Positions 28,455-37,094 of a stretch of 64,000 nucleotides of DNA are shown in pieces. The position numbers were made by a program, and so were the translations under genes. Source of the stretch: an uncultured Eubacteriaceae bacterium. Its GTDB lineage: Bacteria > Bacillota > Clostridia > Lachnospirales > Lachnospiraceae. The notes beneath the pieces are model-generated. The model saw only the letters and a list, made by a program, of their open reading frames with translations, did no database searches and had not been told where the DNA came from. Location of the stretch: positions 7,601-71,600 of the forward strand of contig CAMEUH010000001.1 in assembly GCA_945938055.1 (NCBI GenBank), written 5' to 3'. Each line of letters opens with the position of its first letter. Position 1 is the stretch's first letter.

Positions 28455-28778
28455 TTATTCGATAACTTCGCCAGTTGACTTTGCAACACGAACTTTTTTA
28501 AGGCCATCTTTACCTTCTACGAACTTATAACCAATCTTTGTTGGCTGTCCCTTATATAAATACATAATGTTGGAAATATCAATTGGGCTTTCCTGATGAA
28601 TAATACCGCCCTGCTGGTTTGACATGCTTGGCTTAGCATGCTTGGTAACCATGTTGATACCTTCAACGATTGCTGTATGGTTCTTAGCATTGATTGAAAC
28701 AACTTTTCCTTCTTTGCCCTTGTCTTTACCTGCGATTACTTTAACTAAATCGCCTTTTTTAATTCTAACAGCTGACAT
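28455..28778 (-). CDS. rplX: 50S ribosomal protein L24
   Basis: 107 residues with an N-terminal KOW motif (KKGDLVKVIAGKDKGKEGKV), an assembly initiator on 23S rRNA. I use the ATG at 28778 (MSAVRIKKG) with AGGAGGT upstream. The frame extends 13 codons further but into rplN. The gap to rplN is 10 bases. Confidence 0.97.
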   Translation of the reverse strand: MSAVRIKKGDLVKVIAGKDKGKEGKVVSINAKNHTAIVEGINMVTKHAKPSMSNQQGGIIHQESPIDISNIMYLYKGQPTKIGYKFVEGKDGLKKVRVAKSTGEVIE

Positions 28779-28788
28779 GGTGTACCTC

Positions 28789-29157
28789 CTATAATACTTC
28801 CGGAGCAAGAGAAACAATCTTCATGAACTGCTTATCTCTTAACTCTCTTGCTACTGGTCCAAAAATACGGGTTCCTCTTGGGTTCTTGTCTTCCTTAATA
28901 ATTACAGCAGCATTTTCATCAAATTTAATATAAGAACCGTCCTTACGACGAGCACCTTTTACTGTACGTACAACTACGGCCTTAACAACATCGCCCTTCT
29001 TTACAACGCCGCCTGGTGTTGCATCTTTAACAGAAGCAACGATAACATCGCCGATATTTGCATATCTTCTAGTAGATCCGCCTAATACTCTAATGCAAAG
29101 GAGCTCCTTAGCACCAGTATTATCAGCAACCTTCAGTCTAGTTTCCTGTTGTATCAT
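28789..29157 (-). CDS. rplN: 50S ribosomal protein L14
   Basis: 122 residues. [40 protein letters not shown] and [14 protein letters not shown] are the family landmarks. It lies at the 30S interface. The gap to rpsQ is 28 bases. Confidence 0.98.
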   Translation of the reverse strand: MIQQETRLKVADNTGAKELLCIRVLGGSTRRYANIGDVIVASVKDATPGGVVKKGDVVKAVVVRTVKGARRKDGSYIKFDENAAVIIKEDKNPRGTRIFGPVARELRDKQFMKIVSLAPEVL

Positions 29158-29185
29158 AATACTACTCCTTTCAGTAATATTTCAA

Positions 29186-29440
29186 TTATTTTGCTCTACT
29201 AATAAGTTCAACAAATCTCCATCTCTTATCCTTAGATAAAGGTCTTGTTTCCATTACTTTTACAACGTCACCGATTAAACATTCATTGTTTTCATCATGT
29301 GCCTTTAATTTATATGTTCTCTTTACAATCTTGTTATATAAAGGATGCTTTACGTGATCTTCTACAGCAACAACGATTGTCTTATCCATTTTATTACTTA
29401 CAACTCGGCCTGTACGAGTTTTTCTTAAATTTCTTTCCAC
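29186..29440 (-). CDS. rpsQ: 30S ribosomal protein S17
   Basis: 84 residues with an OB fold. [20 protein letters not shown] at the start, [19 protein letters not shown] and [13 protein letters not shown] are diagnostic. I place the start at the GTG at 29440, seven bases after GGAG. Upstream in-frame codons (to 29470) add ten residues not seen in the family. Confidence 0.95.
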   Translation of the reverse strand: MERNLRKTRTGRVVSNKMDKTIVVAVEDHVKHPLYNKIVKRTYKLKAHDENNECLIGDVVKVMETRPLSKDKRWRFVELISRAK

Positions 29441-29483
29441 AACAATTCTCCTTTCTCGCAATAACATCAATTATGCAAATAAA

Positions 29484-29684
29484 TTAGTTAGCCTGTTCAG
29501 CCATGATTGTCTGAATTCTGGCAATGTTCTTTCTAACTTCTTTAATTCTGCTTGTGTTATCTAACTGATTTGTTGCGTTCTGGAATCTTAAATTGAAAAG
29601 TTCCTTTTTAGCAGCTACTAATTCTTCATTTAATTCTGCAGCTGATTTTGATCTTAAATCTTCTACATACTTATTAATTTTCAC
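29484..29684 (-). CDS. rpmC: 50S ribosomal protein L29
   Basis: 66 residues, two long helices near the exit tunnel. It reads [20 protein letters not shown] onward. The start is the GTG at 29684, after AGGCGGTGAT, a near-perfect match to the 16S 3' end. A GTG at 29693 lies inside that site. It overlaps the rplP end by 11 bases. Confidence 0.95.
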   Translation of the reverse strand: MKINKYVEDLRSKSAAELNEELVAAKKELFNLRFQNATNQLDNTSRIKEVRKNIARIQTIMAEQAN

Positions 29685-30111
29685 TGTTATCACCGCCTTC
29701 TAATTCTGCACGTGAAGCAATCTTGCACTTGCAAGGAAGTTTGTGCATTGCGAGACGTAATGCTTCTCTTGCTGTTTCTTCTGAAACACCAGCGATTTCA
29801 AACATTACACGTCCTGGTTTAACTACTGCAACCCAACAATCCAAGCTACCTTTACCTTTACCCATACGAACACCGATAGGCTTTAATGTAACTGGCTTAT
29901 CCGGGAAAATCTTAATCCAAACCTTACCACCACGCTTGATGTAACGTGTCATGGCAATTCTGGCTGCTTCAATCTGATTTGACTTAATCCAACATGGTTC
30001 CATAGCAATGATACCATATTCACCCTGGTTGATTACATTGCCTCTGGTAGCCTTACCAGCCATTGAACCACGGAACTGCTTACGATGTTTAACTCTCTTA
30101 GGTAATAACAT
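29674..30111 (-). CDS. rplP: 50S ribosomal protein L16
   Basis: 145 residues, near the peptidyl-transferase centre. [38 protein letters not shown] and [19 protein letters not shown] are conserved. The ATG overlaps the rpsC stop by one base, and the 3' end overlaps rpmC. Confidence 0.98.
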   Translation of the reverse strand: MLLPKRVKHRKQFRGSMAGKATRGNVINQGEYGIIAMEPCWIKSNQIEAARIAMTRYIKRGGKVWIKIFPDKPVTLKPIGVRMGKGKGSLDCWVAVVKPGRVMFEIAGVSEETAREALRLAMHKLPCKCKIASRAELEGGDNSEN

Positions 30112-30767
30112 TACTGCTCGCTCCCTTCCTTAACTGACTTGGTTGGAAGAACTTCACCCTTATAAATCCAAACCTTAACGCCTAACTTACCATATGTTGT
30201 ATCTGCTTCTGCAAAACCATAGTCGATGTCAGCACGTAATGTCTGAAGAGGAATTGTTCCTTCACTGTAGAATTCTGTACGAGCCATATCAGCTCCGCCT
30301 AAACGTCCTGAAACAGCTGCCTTAATTCCTTTTGCCTTAGCCTTCATTGTTCTAGACATTGCAGACTTCATTGCTCTTCTGAAAGAGATACGGTTCTCTA
30401 ACTGAGCAGCAATATTTTCAGCAACAAGCTGTGCATCTGTATCTGGTCTCTTAACTTCCTTAATGTCTAAAACTAACTTCTTGTCTGTAAATTTCTGAAT
30501 TTCTTTCTTTAATACCTCAATATCAGCACCGCCCTTACCGATAACAACACCTGGCTTAGCTGTATGGATAATAACCTTTAATCTGTCAGTAGGTCTTTCA
30601 ATTTCGATTTTTGAAATACCAGCTGAGTATAACTTTTCCTTCAGGAATTTTCTAATTTTATAGTCTTCAACAAGGTTGTCTGCAAAATCAGCCTCTGCAT
30701 ACCACTTTGAATCCCAATCCTTGATTACGCCGACTCTTATTCCATGTGGATTTACTTTCTGTCCCAT
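30111..30767 (-). CDS. rpsC: 30S ribosomal protein S3
   Basis: 218 residues. It lines the mRNA entry tunnel. [20 protein letters not shown] starts the protein. A KH-type loop VIGKGG is central, and the C-terminal domain ends with [13 protein letters not shown]. The start is the ATG at 30767 with GGAG upstream. The frame continues to 30827 over the end of rplV without support. Confidence 0.97.
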   Translation of the reverse strand: MGQKVNPHGIRVGVIKDWDSKWYAEADFADNLVEDYKIRKFLKEKLYSAGISKIEIERPTDRLKVIIHTAKPGVVIGKGGADIEVLKKEIQKFTDKKLVLDIKEVKRPDTDAQLVAENIAAQLENRISFRRAMKSAMSRTMKAKAKGIKAAVSGRLGGADMARTEFYSEGTIPLQTLRADIDYGFAEADTTYGKLGVKVWIYKGEVLPTKSVKEGSEQ

Positions 30768-30807
30768 TGTAATCTCCTTTCCATTACCTTTACATATACG
30801 ATGAAAA

Positions 30808-31194
30808 TTATCTCTCGTTAAGAACAACAGTGATGTGGCTGTTTCTCTTTAAGATTCTGTAAGCCCTGCCCTGTGCTCTTGGATGAATTCTCTTCATTGT
30901 AGGAGCCTGGTTAGCATAGCACTCTTCAACATAAAGCTTGCTACGGTCCATGCCATTATTGTTCTCTGCATTTGCAGCAGCTGATTCTAATAACTTCTTT
31001 ATTAAAGAGGAAGCGTATCTTGGACTGTAAGTAACAATACCTAATGCAGTCTCCAAATCCTTGCCTCTAATCGCGTCTAATACGAAACATGCCTTCTGTA
31101 CAGATACTCTAGCATAAGATAACTTAGCTGATGGTCTTGTATCCTTAACGGCATTTCTCTCTCTTTTAATTTTGGATCTATGTCCCTTAGCCAT
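30808..31194 (-). CDS. rplV: 50S ribosomal protein L22
   Basis: 128 residues. Its beta-hairpin reaches into the exit tunnel ([18 protein letters not shown]). [19 protein letters not shown] is the conserved core. The gap to rpsS is 29 bases. Confidence 0.98.
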   Translation of the reverse strand: MAKGHRSKIKRERNAVKDTRPSAKLSYARVSVQKACFVLDAIRGKDLETALGIVTYSPRYASSLIKKLLESAAANAENNNGMDRSKLYVEECYANQAPTMKRIHPRAQGRAYRILKRNSHITVVLNER

Positions 31195-31223
31195 GGATTA
31201 AACCTCCTTTCGAATATCGCAAA

Positions 31224-31502
31224 TTAACGCTTTGTTTTCTTTTCGTCTTTACCATGTCCTCTGAATGTTCTTGTGGCAACAAACTCACCGAGCTTATGTC
31301 CTACCATGTCTTCTGTGATATAAACAGGTACATGTCTTCTGCCATCATGAACTGCAATTGTATGTCCAACCATCTGTGGGAAGATTGTGGAACGTCTTGA
31401 CCAGGTCTTAACAACCTGCTTGCTTCCTGAAGCGTTCAATGCATCAATCTTCTTAAGCAAATGTGCATCTGCAAATGGTCCTTTTTTAAGTGAACGAGCC
31501 AT
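31224..31502 (-). CDS. rpsS: 30S ribosomal protein S19
   Basis: 92 residues in the 30S head. [38 protein letters not shown] and [16 protein letters not shown] are diagnostic. GGAGGAG precedes the ATG. Confidence 0.98.
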   Translation of the reverse strand: MARSLKKGPFADAHLLKKIDALNASGSKQVVKTWSRRSTIFPQMVGHTIAVHDGRRHVPVYITEDMVGHKLGEFVATRTFRGHGKDEKKTKR

Positions 31503-31530
31503 TGGTTCTCCTCCTTATAACCTTTATAAA

Positions 31531-32376
31531 TTATTTAATGCCTTTACCGTCTCTTCTTCTTACAATAAGCTTGTTAGACTGCTTATTCTTCTTTCTGGTC
31601 TTTAAGCCAAGTGCTGGTTTACCCCAAGGTGTTACAGGGCCTGGGCGTCCAACAGAACACTTACCTTCACCACCACCGTGTGGATGGTCATTAGGGTTCA
31701 TTACAGAACCACGAACAGTCGGTCTGATGCCCATATGGCGCTTACGTCCAGCCTTACCAATGTTTACAAGGTTATGGTCTGCATTTCCAACTACACCGAT
31801 TGTTGCACGGCAGTTGATTGGAACCATTCTCATTTCGCCGGATGGTAATCTAAGTGTTGCATACTTACCTTCCTTAGCCATTAACTGAGCTGCATTACCA
31901 GCAGAACGAACTAACTGTCCACCCTTTCCTGGATGTAACTCAATATTGTGTACTTCTGTACCTACCGGAATTTCAGACAGTGGTAAGCAGTTACCAACTC
32001 TGATTTCTGCTTCTGCACCATTCATGACTGTCATTCCATCTGTTAATCCCTGTGGTGCAAGGATATATGCTTTCTCGCCGTCTGCATAGCAGATTAAAGC
32101 GATGTTTGCTGTTCTGTTTGGATCGTATTCAATTCCGATAACCTTTGCCGGAATTCCATCCTTACCGTTTCTCTTGAAATCGATAATTCTATATTTTTTC
32201 TTAGCTCCGCCTCCGCGGTGTCTTACAGTGATCTTACCCTGATTGTTACGACCAGAATTCTTCTTTAAGGAAACTACCAGTGACTTTTCTGGAGTACTCT
32301 TGGTAATTTCAGAGAAATCAGAACCTGTCATATTTCTTCTAGAAGGTGTATATGGGTTATATGTCTTAATTCCCAT
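31531..32376 (-). CDS. rplB: 50S ribosomal protein L2
   Basis: 281 residues, a core 23S rRNA protein needed for subunit association. [20 protein letters not shown], then [20 protein letters not shown] and [13 protein letters not shown] are landmark motifs; the last carries the conserved His. A 63-base gap separates it from rplW. Confidence 0.98.
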   Translation of the reverse strand: MGIKTYNPYTPSRRNMTGSDFSEITKSTPEKSLVVSLKKNSGRNNQGKITVRHRGGGAKKKYRIIDFKRNGKDGIPAKVIGIEYDPNRTANIALICYADGEKAYILAPQGLTDGMTVMNGAEAEIRVGNCLPLSEIPVGTEVHNIELHPGKGGQLVRSAGNAAQLMAKEGKYATLRLPSGEMRMVPINCRATIGVVGNADHNLVNIGKAGRKRHMGIRPTVRGSVMNPNDHPHGGGEGKCSVGRPGPVTPWGKPALGLKTRKKNKQSNKLIVRRRDGKGIK

Positions 32377-32439
32377 TTCGTTGTCACTCCTTTCATGTGT
32401 ATCGGCATAATATTGTTTTCTATGCCCTTCTATCTAATC

Positions 32440-32739
32440 TTAGAGACCTTCAAAAATCTCAATATCCTTGCTGTCAGCCGTTAACTTAACAATAGCCTTC
32501 TTTGTCTTAACTGTCTTGCCAAATGTCATTCCTCTTCTCTTGGTCTTACCTTCACAGTTCATTGTGTTAACGCTTGCAACCTTAGTTCCTTCGAACATCT
32601 TTTCAACAGCTTCCTTAATCATTGTCTTGTTAGCTTCCGGATGTACAAGGAAAGTATACTTCTTATCTGCCATGTCTGCCATGGACTTTTCAGTCACAAC
32701 TGGCTTGAGGATTACATCATAATACTGTACGTTTGCCAT
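32440..32739 (-). CDS. rplW: 50S ribosomal protein L23
   Basis: 99 residues at the tunnel exit, where it docks trigger factor and [23 protein letters not shown] starts the fold, and [20 protein letters not shown] follows. Its start overlaps the rplD stop (TAATG). Confidence 0.98.
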   Translation of the reverse strand: MANVQYYDVILKPVVTEKSMADMADKKYTFLVHPEANKTMIKEAVEKMFEGTKVASVNTMNCEGKTKRRGMTFGKTVKTKKAIVKLTADSKDIEIFEGL

Positions 32740-33359
32740 TATGCATACACCTCCTCGATTGTTGCAACAGCTGCCTTTGTAACTAACAATGTATCATACT
32801 TTAAGATATCGTATACATTGATTTCGTTTGTCTGAGCTGTCTTTACTGTAGGAATATTTCTTGCTGATAAAATAACATTGGAATCAACATCATTTAAAAC
32901 AACAAGTGCCTTATCAACCTTTAAGTTGTTCATGACTTCCACGAACTTCTTTGTCTTGATTTCATCAAACTTTAATTCATCAACAACAACCATCTTGTTT
33001 TCAAGAACTCTTGATGTTAATGCTGAAAGAAGAGCTGCCCTCTTTTCTTTCTTGTTTAACTTGAAAGAATAATCTCTTGGCTTTGGTGCGAATACAACTC
33101 CGCCGCCCTTCCACTGTGGAGCTCTGGTTGAACCCTGTCTTGCATGACCGGTTCCCTTCTGTCTCCAAGGTCTTCCCCGGCCACCAGATACTTCAGAACG
33201 AGTCTTTGCGCTCTGTGTTCCCTGACGATTATTTGCGAGCTGGCTTACAACTGCCATGTGTACAAGATGTTCATTTACTTCTACACCAAATACAGCATCG
33301 TTAAGCTCCATTGTGCCAACTTCTTTGCCTTCCATATTGTAAACAGATACGTTTGCCAT
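32739..33359 (-). CDS. rplD: 50S ribosomal protein L4
   Basis: 206 residues. The tunnel loop is seen in [20 protein letters not shown] and [14 protein letters not shown]. In Proteobacteria L4 represses its own S10 operon; whether the leader upstream of rpsJ here responds to it is open. The gap to rplC is 28 bases. Confidence 0.97.
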   Translation of the reverse strand: MANVSVYNMEGKEVGTMELNDAVFGVEVNEHLVHMAVVSQLANNRQGTQSAKTRSEVSGGRGRPWRQKGTGHARQGSTRAPQWKGGGVVFAPKPRDYSFKLNKKEKRAALLSALTSRVLENKMVVVDELKFDEIKTKKFVEVMNNLKVDKALVVLNDVDSNVILSARNIPTVKTAQTNEINVYDILKYDTLLVTKAAVATIEEVYA

Positions 33360-33387
33360 CTGTGTGTTCCTCCTTCCTTAATAAGAA

Positions 33388-34023
33388 CTAAATATCAGTC
33401 TTAACTGTTTCCTTAAGTGTTACTAATGCTTTCTTAGGACCAGGTACTGCACCCTTAACTAAGATTAAGTTGTTCTCTGCATCAACCTTAACAACCTCAA
33501 GATTCTGGATTGTAATCTTCTTACCACCCATCTGGCCAGGCATTCCCTTGCCCTTAAATACTCTACCCGGAGTAGTTGCAGAACCATTGGAACCCTGATG
33601 TCTGTGGAACTTGGAACCATGAGCCATAGGTCCTCTGGACTGGCCTAATCTCTTGATTGCGCCCTGGAATCCCTTACCCTTTGAAATTGCGGATGCATCA
33701 ATGTGATCACCTGCTGCGAAGATATCTGCCTTGATTTCATCCTTAACAGAATACTCTTCAGCATTTTCAAATCTGAACTCCTTAAGGAATCTCTTATAAG
33801 AAACACCTGCTTTGTCATAATGTCCCTTTGTTGGCTTGTTTACTAACTTTTCCTTCTTGTCAGCAAAACCAACCTGAACTGCACTGTATCCATCATTTTC
33901 AACTGTCTTAACCTGTGTTACCACACAAGGCCCAGCCTGCAATACAGTAACCGGAGTTAAAACTCCGTCTTCATTGAAGATTTGAGTCATTCCGACTTTT
34001 GTCGCTAAAATCGCTTTCTTCAT
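33388..34023 (-). CDS. rplC: 50S ribosomal protein L3
   Basis: 211 residues. [19 protein letters not shown] starts the protein. [20 protein letters not shown] and the rRNA-penetrating loop with [18 protein letters not shown] are diagnostic. AGGAGG precedes the ATG. A 202-base gap with a hairpin separates it from rpsJ. Confidence 0.98.
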   Translation of the reverse strand: MKKAILATKVGMTQIFNEDGVLTPVTVLQAGPCVVTQVKTVENDGYSAVQVGFADKKEKLVNKPTKGHYDKAGVSYKRFLKEFRFENAEEYSVKDEIKADIFAAGDHIDASAISKGKGFQGAIKRLGQSRGPMAHGSKFHRHQGSNGSATTPGRVFKGKGMPGQMGGKKITIQNLEVVKVDAENNLILVKGAVPGPKKALVTLKETVKTDI

Positions 34024-34184
34024 TCTTGCTTCCTCCTGTTTAATCTACAGCGGATTAGAACTTTCGTCCTAATCATCCTAGAACAGTCAATATAAGTGGA
34101 ACCTACACCACTGTGTATATGTTGCTTCTATATTAAACCCTTCAGGACTAACTACTTGTTAATAATTGTTATCACTTCTTACTG

Positions 34185-34226
34185 ATTCCAATCGTTCTTT
34201 TGCTGTGCAAAGAACTCCATTGGAAT
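34185..34226 (-). repeat. Long hairpin in the rpsJ-rplC gap, no U-tract
   Basis: ATTCCAAT (34185-34192) pairs with ATTGGAAT (34219-34226), and GTTCTTT (34194-34200) with AAAGAAC (34209-34215), leaving an 8-base loop. The hairpin begins at the rpsJ stop codon. It lacks a T-run, so it is more likely a pause, processing or stability element than a terminator. The rest of the 202-base gap has no gene. Confidence 0.75.
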
Positions 34227-34543
34227 TACTTGTTCTTCATCTTGATGTCGATGTACACACCAGCTGGCATCTCTAATCTAGATAAAGCATCTACAGTCTT
34301 CTGTGATGGAGTAATGATATCGATTAATCTCTTGTGTGTTCTCTGTTCGAACTGTTCTCTGGAATCCTTATACTTATGAACAGCTCTTAAGATTGTAACA
34401 ACTTCCTTCTTTGTTGGAAGAGGTACCGGACCACTCACCTGAGATCCTGTCTTCTTAACAGTCTCGATAATCTTCTTGGCTGACTGATCTACTAACTGAT
34501 GATCGTAAGCCTTCAATGTGATTCTCATTACTTGACTTGCCAT
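34226..34543 (-). CDS. rpsJ: 30S ribosomal protein S10
   Basis: 105 residues, also the NusE factor of antitermination complexes. [20 protein letters not shown] starts the fold. [20 protein letters not shown] and [15 protein letters not shown] are conserved. The ATG at 34543 has AGGAGG about 10 bases upstream. A longer frame to 34606 runs into the structured leader. It is the first gene of the superoperon. Confidence 0.97.
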   Translation of the reverse strand: MASQVMRITLKAYDHQLVDQSAKKIIETVKKTGSQVSGPVPLPTKKEVVTILRAVHKYKDSREQFEQRTHKRLIDIITPSQKTVDALSRLEMPAGVYIDIKMKNK

Positions 34544-34563
34544 AAAAAAAGTCGCCTCCTTTT

Positions 34564-34790
34564 CGTACTTTTGTGAATTAGTACGACAAGCGGTGACTGT
34601 ACACATCCCCGTGTGTTTCCTGACTTTCCATTTGGAGTTTCAGACTACCACACGCCCTGCTTCGCAGGCTACTATTCGGTACAGTGACTTGTCGCCAGTT
34701 TGTTAAGCCTTTCGGCTCTTGACATTCGCTCCACGGAAAACCCATATTCTTCATATGGCAACCTCACGCTTCTACGCTATCAATGTCACA
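34564..34790 (-). ncRNA. Structured leader RNA of the S10 operon
   Basis: Between the promoter (34800-34828) and rpsJ lie about 250 transcribed bases that fold into a closed multi-branch structure. An outer stem pairs 34584-34590 with 34688-34694, continued by 34596-34602 with 34679-34685. Inside are hairpins 34656-34660/34664-34668 and 34610-34615/34649-34654, the latter extended by 34620-34623/34640-34643. A GNRA-like hairpin (34706-34717) precedes. A last hairpin (CGTACT/AGTACG, 34564-34585) overlaps the outer stem by two bases and sits next to the ribosome site, so the two may be alternatives. It is a candidate ribosomal-protein autoregulatory leader. The ligand is unknown. Confidence 0.7.
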
Positions 34791-34799
34791 GCAAATATT

Positions 34800-34828
34800 A
34801 GTATATATTCCGTTCTTAACAAATGCAA
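34800..34828 (-). promoter_or_regulatory. Promoter of the S10-spc-alpha superoperon
   Basis: Minus-strand TTGCAT (34823-34828) and TATACT (34800-34805) are separated by 17 bases. It lies between the epimerase terminator and the structured leader. Confidence 0.8.
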
Positions 34829-34849
34829 GCATTTTTTTACAATTTCATT

Positions 34850-34878
34850 AAAAAAGATTGTACTTTTTTTTGTACAAT
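34850..34878 (-). terminator. Terminator of the GalM-like gene
   Basis: ATTGTAC (34857-34863) pairs with GTACAAT (34872-34878), and on the minus strand CTTTTTT follows. It lies between the epimerase gene and the S10 promoter. Confidence 0.75.
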
Positions 34879-34943
34879 ACTTTAAAACTCCATTTTATAT
34901 GAGCTGATTCCATATAATTATAGAAGAAACGTTCTTATCCGTT

Positions 34944-35828
34944 TTACACCATTATCATATATCCTGCTTCAAAGGTATCTCCACTATCAAGTGCATTGCC
35001 CCATTCGCGTTCAGTAATATCCCCTTCAAAATCAGTCCTGTCACATCTTCCATACCATGGTTCAATACAGACAAAAGGTGCTGTTTCCTTCACATCTTTC
35101 TTCACCGGAGACCAGATTCCAAAAAGCGGTGCATCAAACCGAACCGTTAAATATGCTTCCTCCATTTCGTTTAACAGCTGTACACATTGGATACCACTTT
35201 CTTCTATAATTAATGCATCCTTGTCAAACAAATGATCCAGCACCGGAAGTTTTCCATTCTCCAACTGGTATTCATCATAAATATCTCCCACAAGACCATC
35301 TTCAACAATTCTATGGCTTACAACTTTCTCTTTTCCCTCAAGCTTTACAAAACATTTTCTTCTTTCTTCCTCCGGACGAAGCGGGCAGCTAAATGCCGGA
35401 TGTCCTCCAATGGAAAAATACATTTTCTGGTTATCCAGATTCGTCACCTTCCATAAAACCTTTACCCCTCTTTCCATAAGGCGGTATCCAATTTCCAGTT
35501 GAAAACGAAACGGATATTTTGAAAGAGTTTCTTCATTATATAAGAGAGAAAACCAGAGTTCCTGTTCCGTGCTGCTTTCCAGTTCAAATTCCATATCACG
35601 TGCAAATCCATGCTGGGACATAAAATATTCTTTTCCTTCATAACGGTATTTCCCACTCTTAAGACTTCCAACCAACGGAAAAAGTATTGGCGACGTTCTC
35701 TTCCAGTATACAGGATTTCCCTGCCACAGATACTCTAACTGTGTCTTATTATCTACCAGCGATTTTAATTCTGCCCCAAAGCTATCTACTTTTATTGTAA
35801 TGAAACTATTTTTTATGGTGTAAATCAT
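34944..35828 (-). CDS. Aldose 1-epimerase family protein
   Basis: 294 residues of the GalM/LacX family, which interconvert sugar anomers or bind hexose 6-phosphates. GAELKSLVD, QHGFARDMEFEL, IGGHPAFSCPL and CIEPWYGRCD are the visible family motifs, with the His of GGHPAF as a probable catalytic residue. I place the start at the ATG at 35828, eight bases after GGAGG. ATGs at 35843 and 35834 are too close to or upstream of it. It has its own terminator and stands alone, so the exact sugar is unknown. Confidence 0.87.
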   Translation of the reverse strand: MIYTIKNSFITIKVDSFGAELKSLVDNKTQLEYLWQGNPVYWKRTSPILFPLVGSLKSGKYRYEGKEYFMSQHGFARDMEFELESSTEQELWFSLLYNEETLSKYPFRFQLEIGYRLMERGVKVLWKVTNLDNQKMYFSIGGHPAFSCPLRPEEERRKCFVKLEGKEKVVSHRIVEDGLVGDIYDEYQLENGKLPVLDHLFDKDALIIEESGIQCVQLLNEMEEAYLTVRFDAPLFGIWSPVKKDVKETAPFVCIEPWYGRCDRTDFEGDITEREWGNALDSGDTFEAGYMIMV

Positions 35829-35917
35829 TTCCATGCCCTCCAATCCATTTTATCCCTTTCTTCTTATTATAGTGTTTTCCTTTGGGCATCGCAATAATAA
35901 GGTGTCACCATTTTCTC

Positions 35918-36472
35918 TTATGTTTCTCCCTCCCAAAATGCCTTCCTCATTTTTTCAACGGCTTTATAATATCTGGTTTTTACACTCGACTCCGGCATAT
36001 GAAGTTCTTGACCAATTTTTGCAAATTTTTCCTCTTCCAGAAGCTTTCTCTTAAGAATTACTCCATCCGGTTCCTCCAGTCCATCAATATACCGCTCTAC
36101 CTCTGCAAGCTGTTCACGTTTTTTCGTTCGTTCCTCAAGCTGCTCAAGAAGCATCCCTTCCTCCGAAATATCCTCAATACTAATCCACTCCGCTTTCCCC
36201 CTGCTTCGATATACATCAATGATATAATTCTCCGCAACCGCATGAATCCAAGTTTTAAATTTCGCCTTCTTTACGGAATAGTTATTAAGATTCTTCAGAA
36301 CCCGCAGAAAAATTTCATGCGTGACATCCATAATCAGATCATTGTTTCCCATCTTCTCATAAACAAGCTTATAAACCCATCGATAATAGCGTTCTATTAA
36401 TTTTTCCCCCGCCCACCGGTCTTGTTCTTCAACAATCCGGCGTACCAGTTCTTCATCCGAAAGAAACACCAT
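35918..36472 (-). CDS. RNA polymerase sigma factor, ECF type
   Basis: 184 residues. Region 2 is at about residues 22-95 (LIERYYRWVYKLVYEKMG, MDVTHEIFLRVLKNL, FKTWIHAVAENYIIDVYRS), and region 4 is at about 135-180 (LLEEEKFAKIGQELHMPESSVKTRYYKAVEKMRKAF). There is no region 1 or 3, so it is ECF-like. It is last in a four-gene operon and overlaps the preceding membrane-protein gene by 76 bases, with the ribosome site inside that gene. The start is the ATG at 36472. The upstream membrane proteins are candidate partners or anti-sigma components. Confidence 0.85.
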   Translation of the reverse strand: MVFLSDEELVRRIVEEQDRWAGEKLIERYYRWVYKLVYEKMGNNDLIMDVTHEIFLRVLKNLNNYSVKKAKFKTWIHAVAENYIIDVYRSRGKAEWISIEDISEEGMLLEQLEERTKKREQLAEVERYIDGLEEPDGVILKRKLLEEEKFAKIGQELHMPESSVKTRYYKAVEKMRKAFWEGET

Positions 36473-37092
36473 TGTCCCACTTCTCCAATCAAGTATAATG
36501 CAATTACTGCCATGAAACATCCCACGCAGCGTAAAATCCAGCTTATTACTTTTCCGTCCCGGAACGCATATATTCCATCAAACAAGCCAAATAAGTTATA
36601 TTTGTGTCCCGATTCACCTGCATACTCCAATGCCAGATATCTCCACTCACAAATTGCGAGACAGCCCGATGCCAGAAGTCCTGCCCGCATATTTTTCAGC
36701 CACTTCCATATTACATAAAATACAGCTGCAAAAATATTAGAGAGGAACACGATTCCAATCATTGCCACAATCATGTGGTATGATATCCCCATCATCACCG
36801 TAAAACAAAAGACAACCATAATAAAAGGAAGCATCATTACCGGAAACAGATTCACCTGCCACAGCCATATACTTAATTTCTTCTCACCCTTTTCCGCCAG
36901 CATGTATGCCCAGTAAATCATACAGGATGGAATTACAAGCATCATGGCATACGGAAGACTTGCCCATTCAAAAAATAACGTCGAAAAGAAATACCATAAC
37001 TCTACCAGTAACACAGAAATACAGGTTACTATTACCGCACGCCGGGGCTTTTTCCCATATTCTTTTAATAAGTCATTTTTTAGCAAATTCAT
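36397..37092 (-). CDS. Multi-pass membrane protein, unknown function
   Basis: 231 residues with about five hydrophobic helices (near residues 20-40, 45-63, 78-103, 108-132 and 195-215) and a basic C terminus. No family motif is recognised. The ATG at 37092 overlaps the stop region of the upstream gene, so translation is coupled. It lies between a large membrane protein and the sigma-factor gene and may belong to the signal pathway feeding that sigma factor. Confidence 0.75.
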   Translation of the reverse strand: MNLLKNDLLKEYGKKPRRAVIVTCISVLLVELWYFFSTLFFEWASLPYAMMLVIPSCMIYWAYMLAEKGEKKLSIWLWQVNLFPVMMLPFIMVVFCFTVMMGISYHMIVAMIGIVFLSNIFAAVFYVIWKWLKNMRAGLLASGCLAICEWRYLALEYAGESGHKYNLFGLFDGIYAFRDGKVISWILRCVGCFMAVIALYLIGEVGQWCFFRMKNWYAGLLKNKTGGRGKN

Positions 37093-37094
37093 TT

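Noticed and set aside
34850..34880. Poly-T loop hairpin read as a plus-strand terminator
   Set aside because: No plus-strand gene ends nearby. The minus-strand epimerase does, and the U-run fits that direction.
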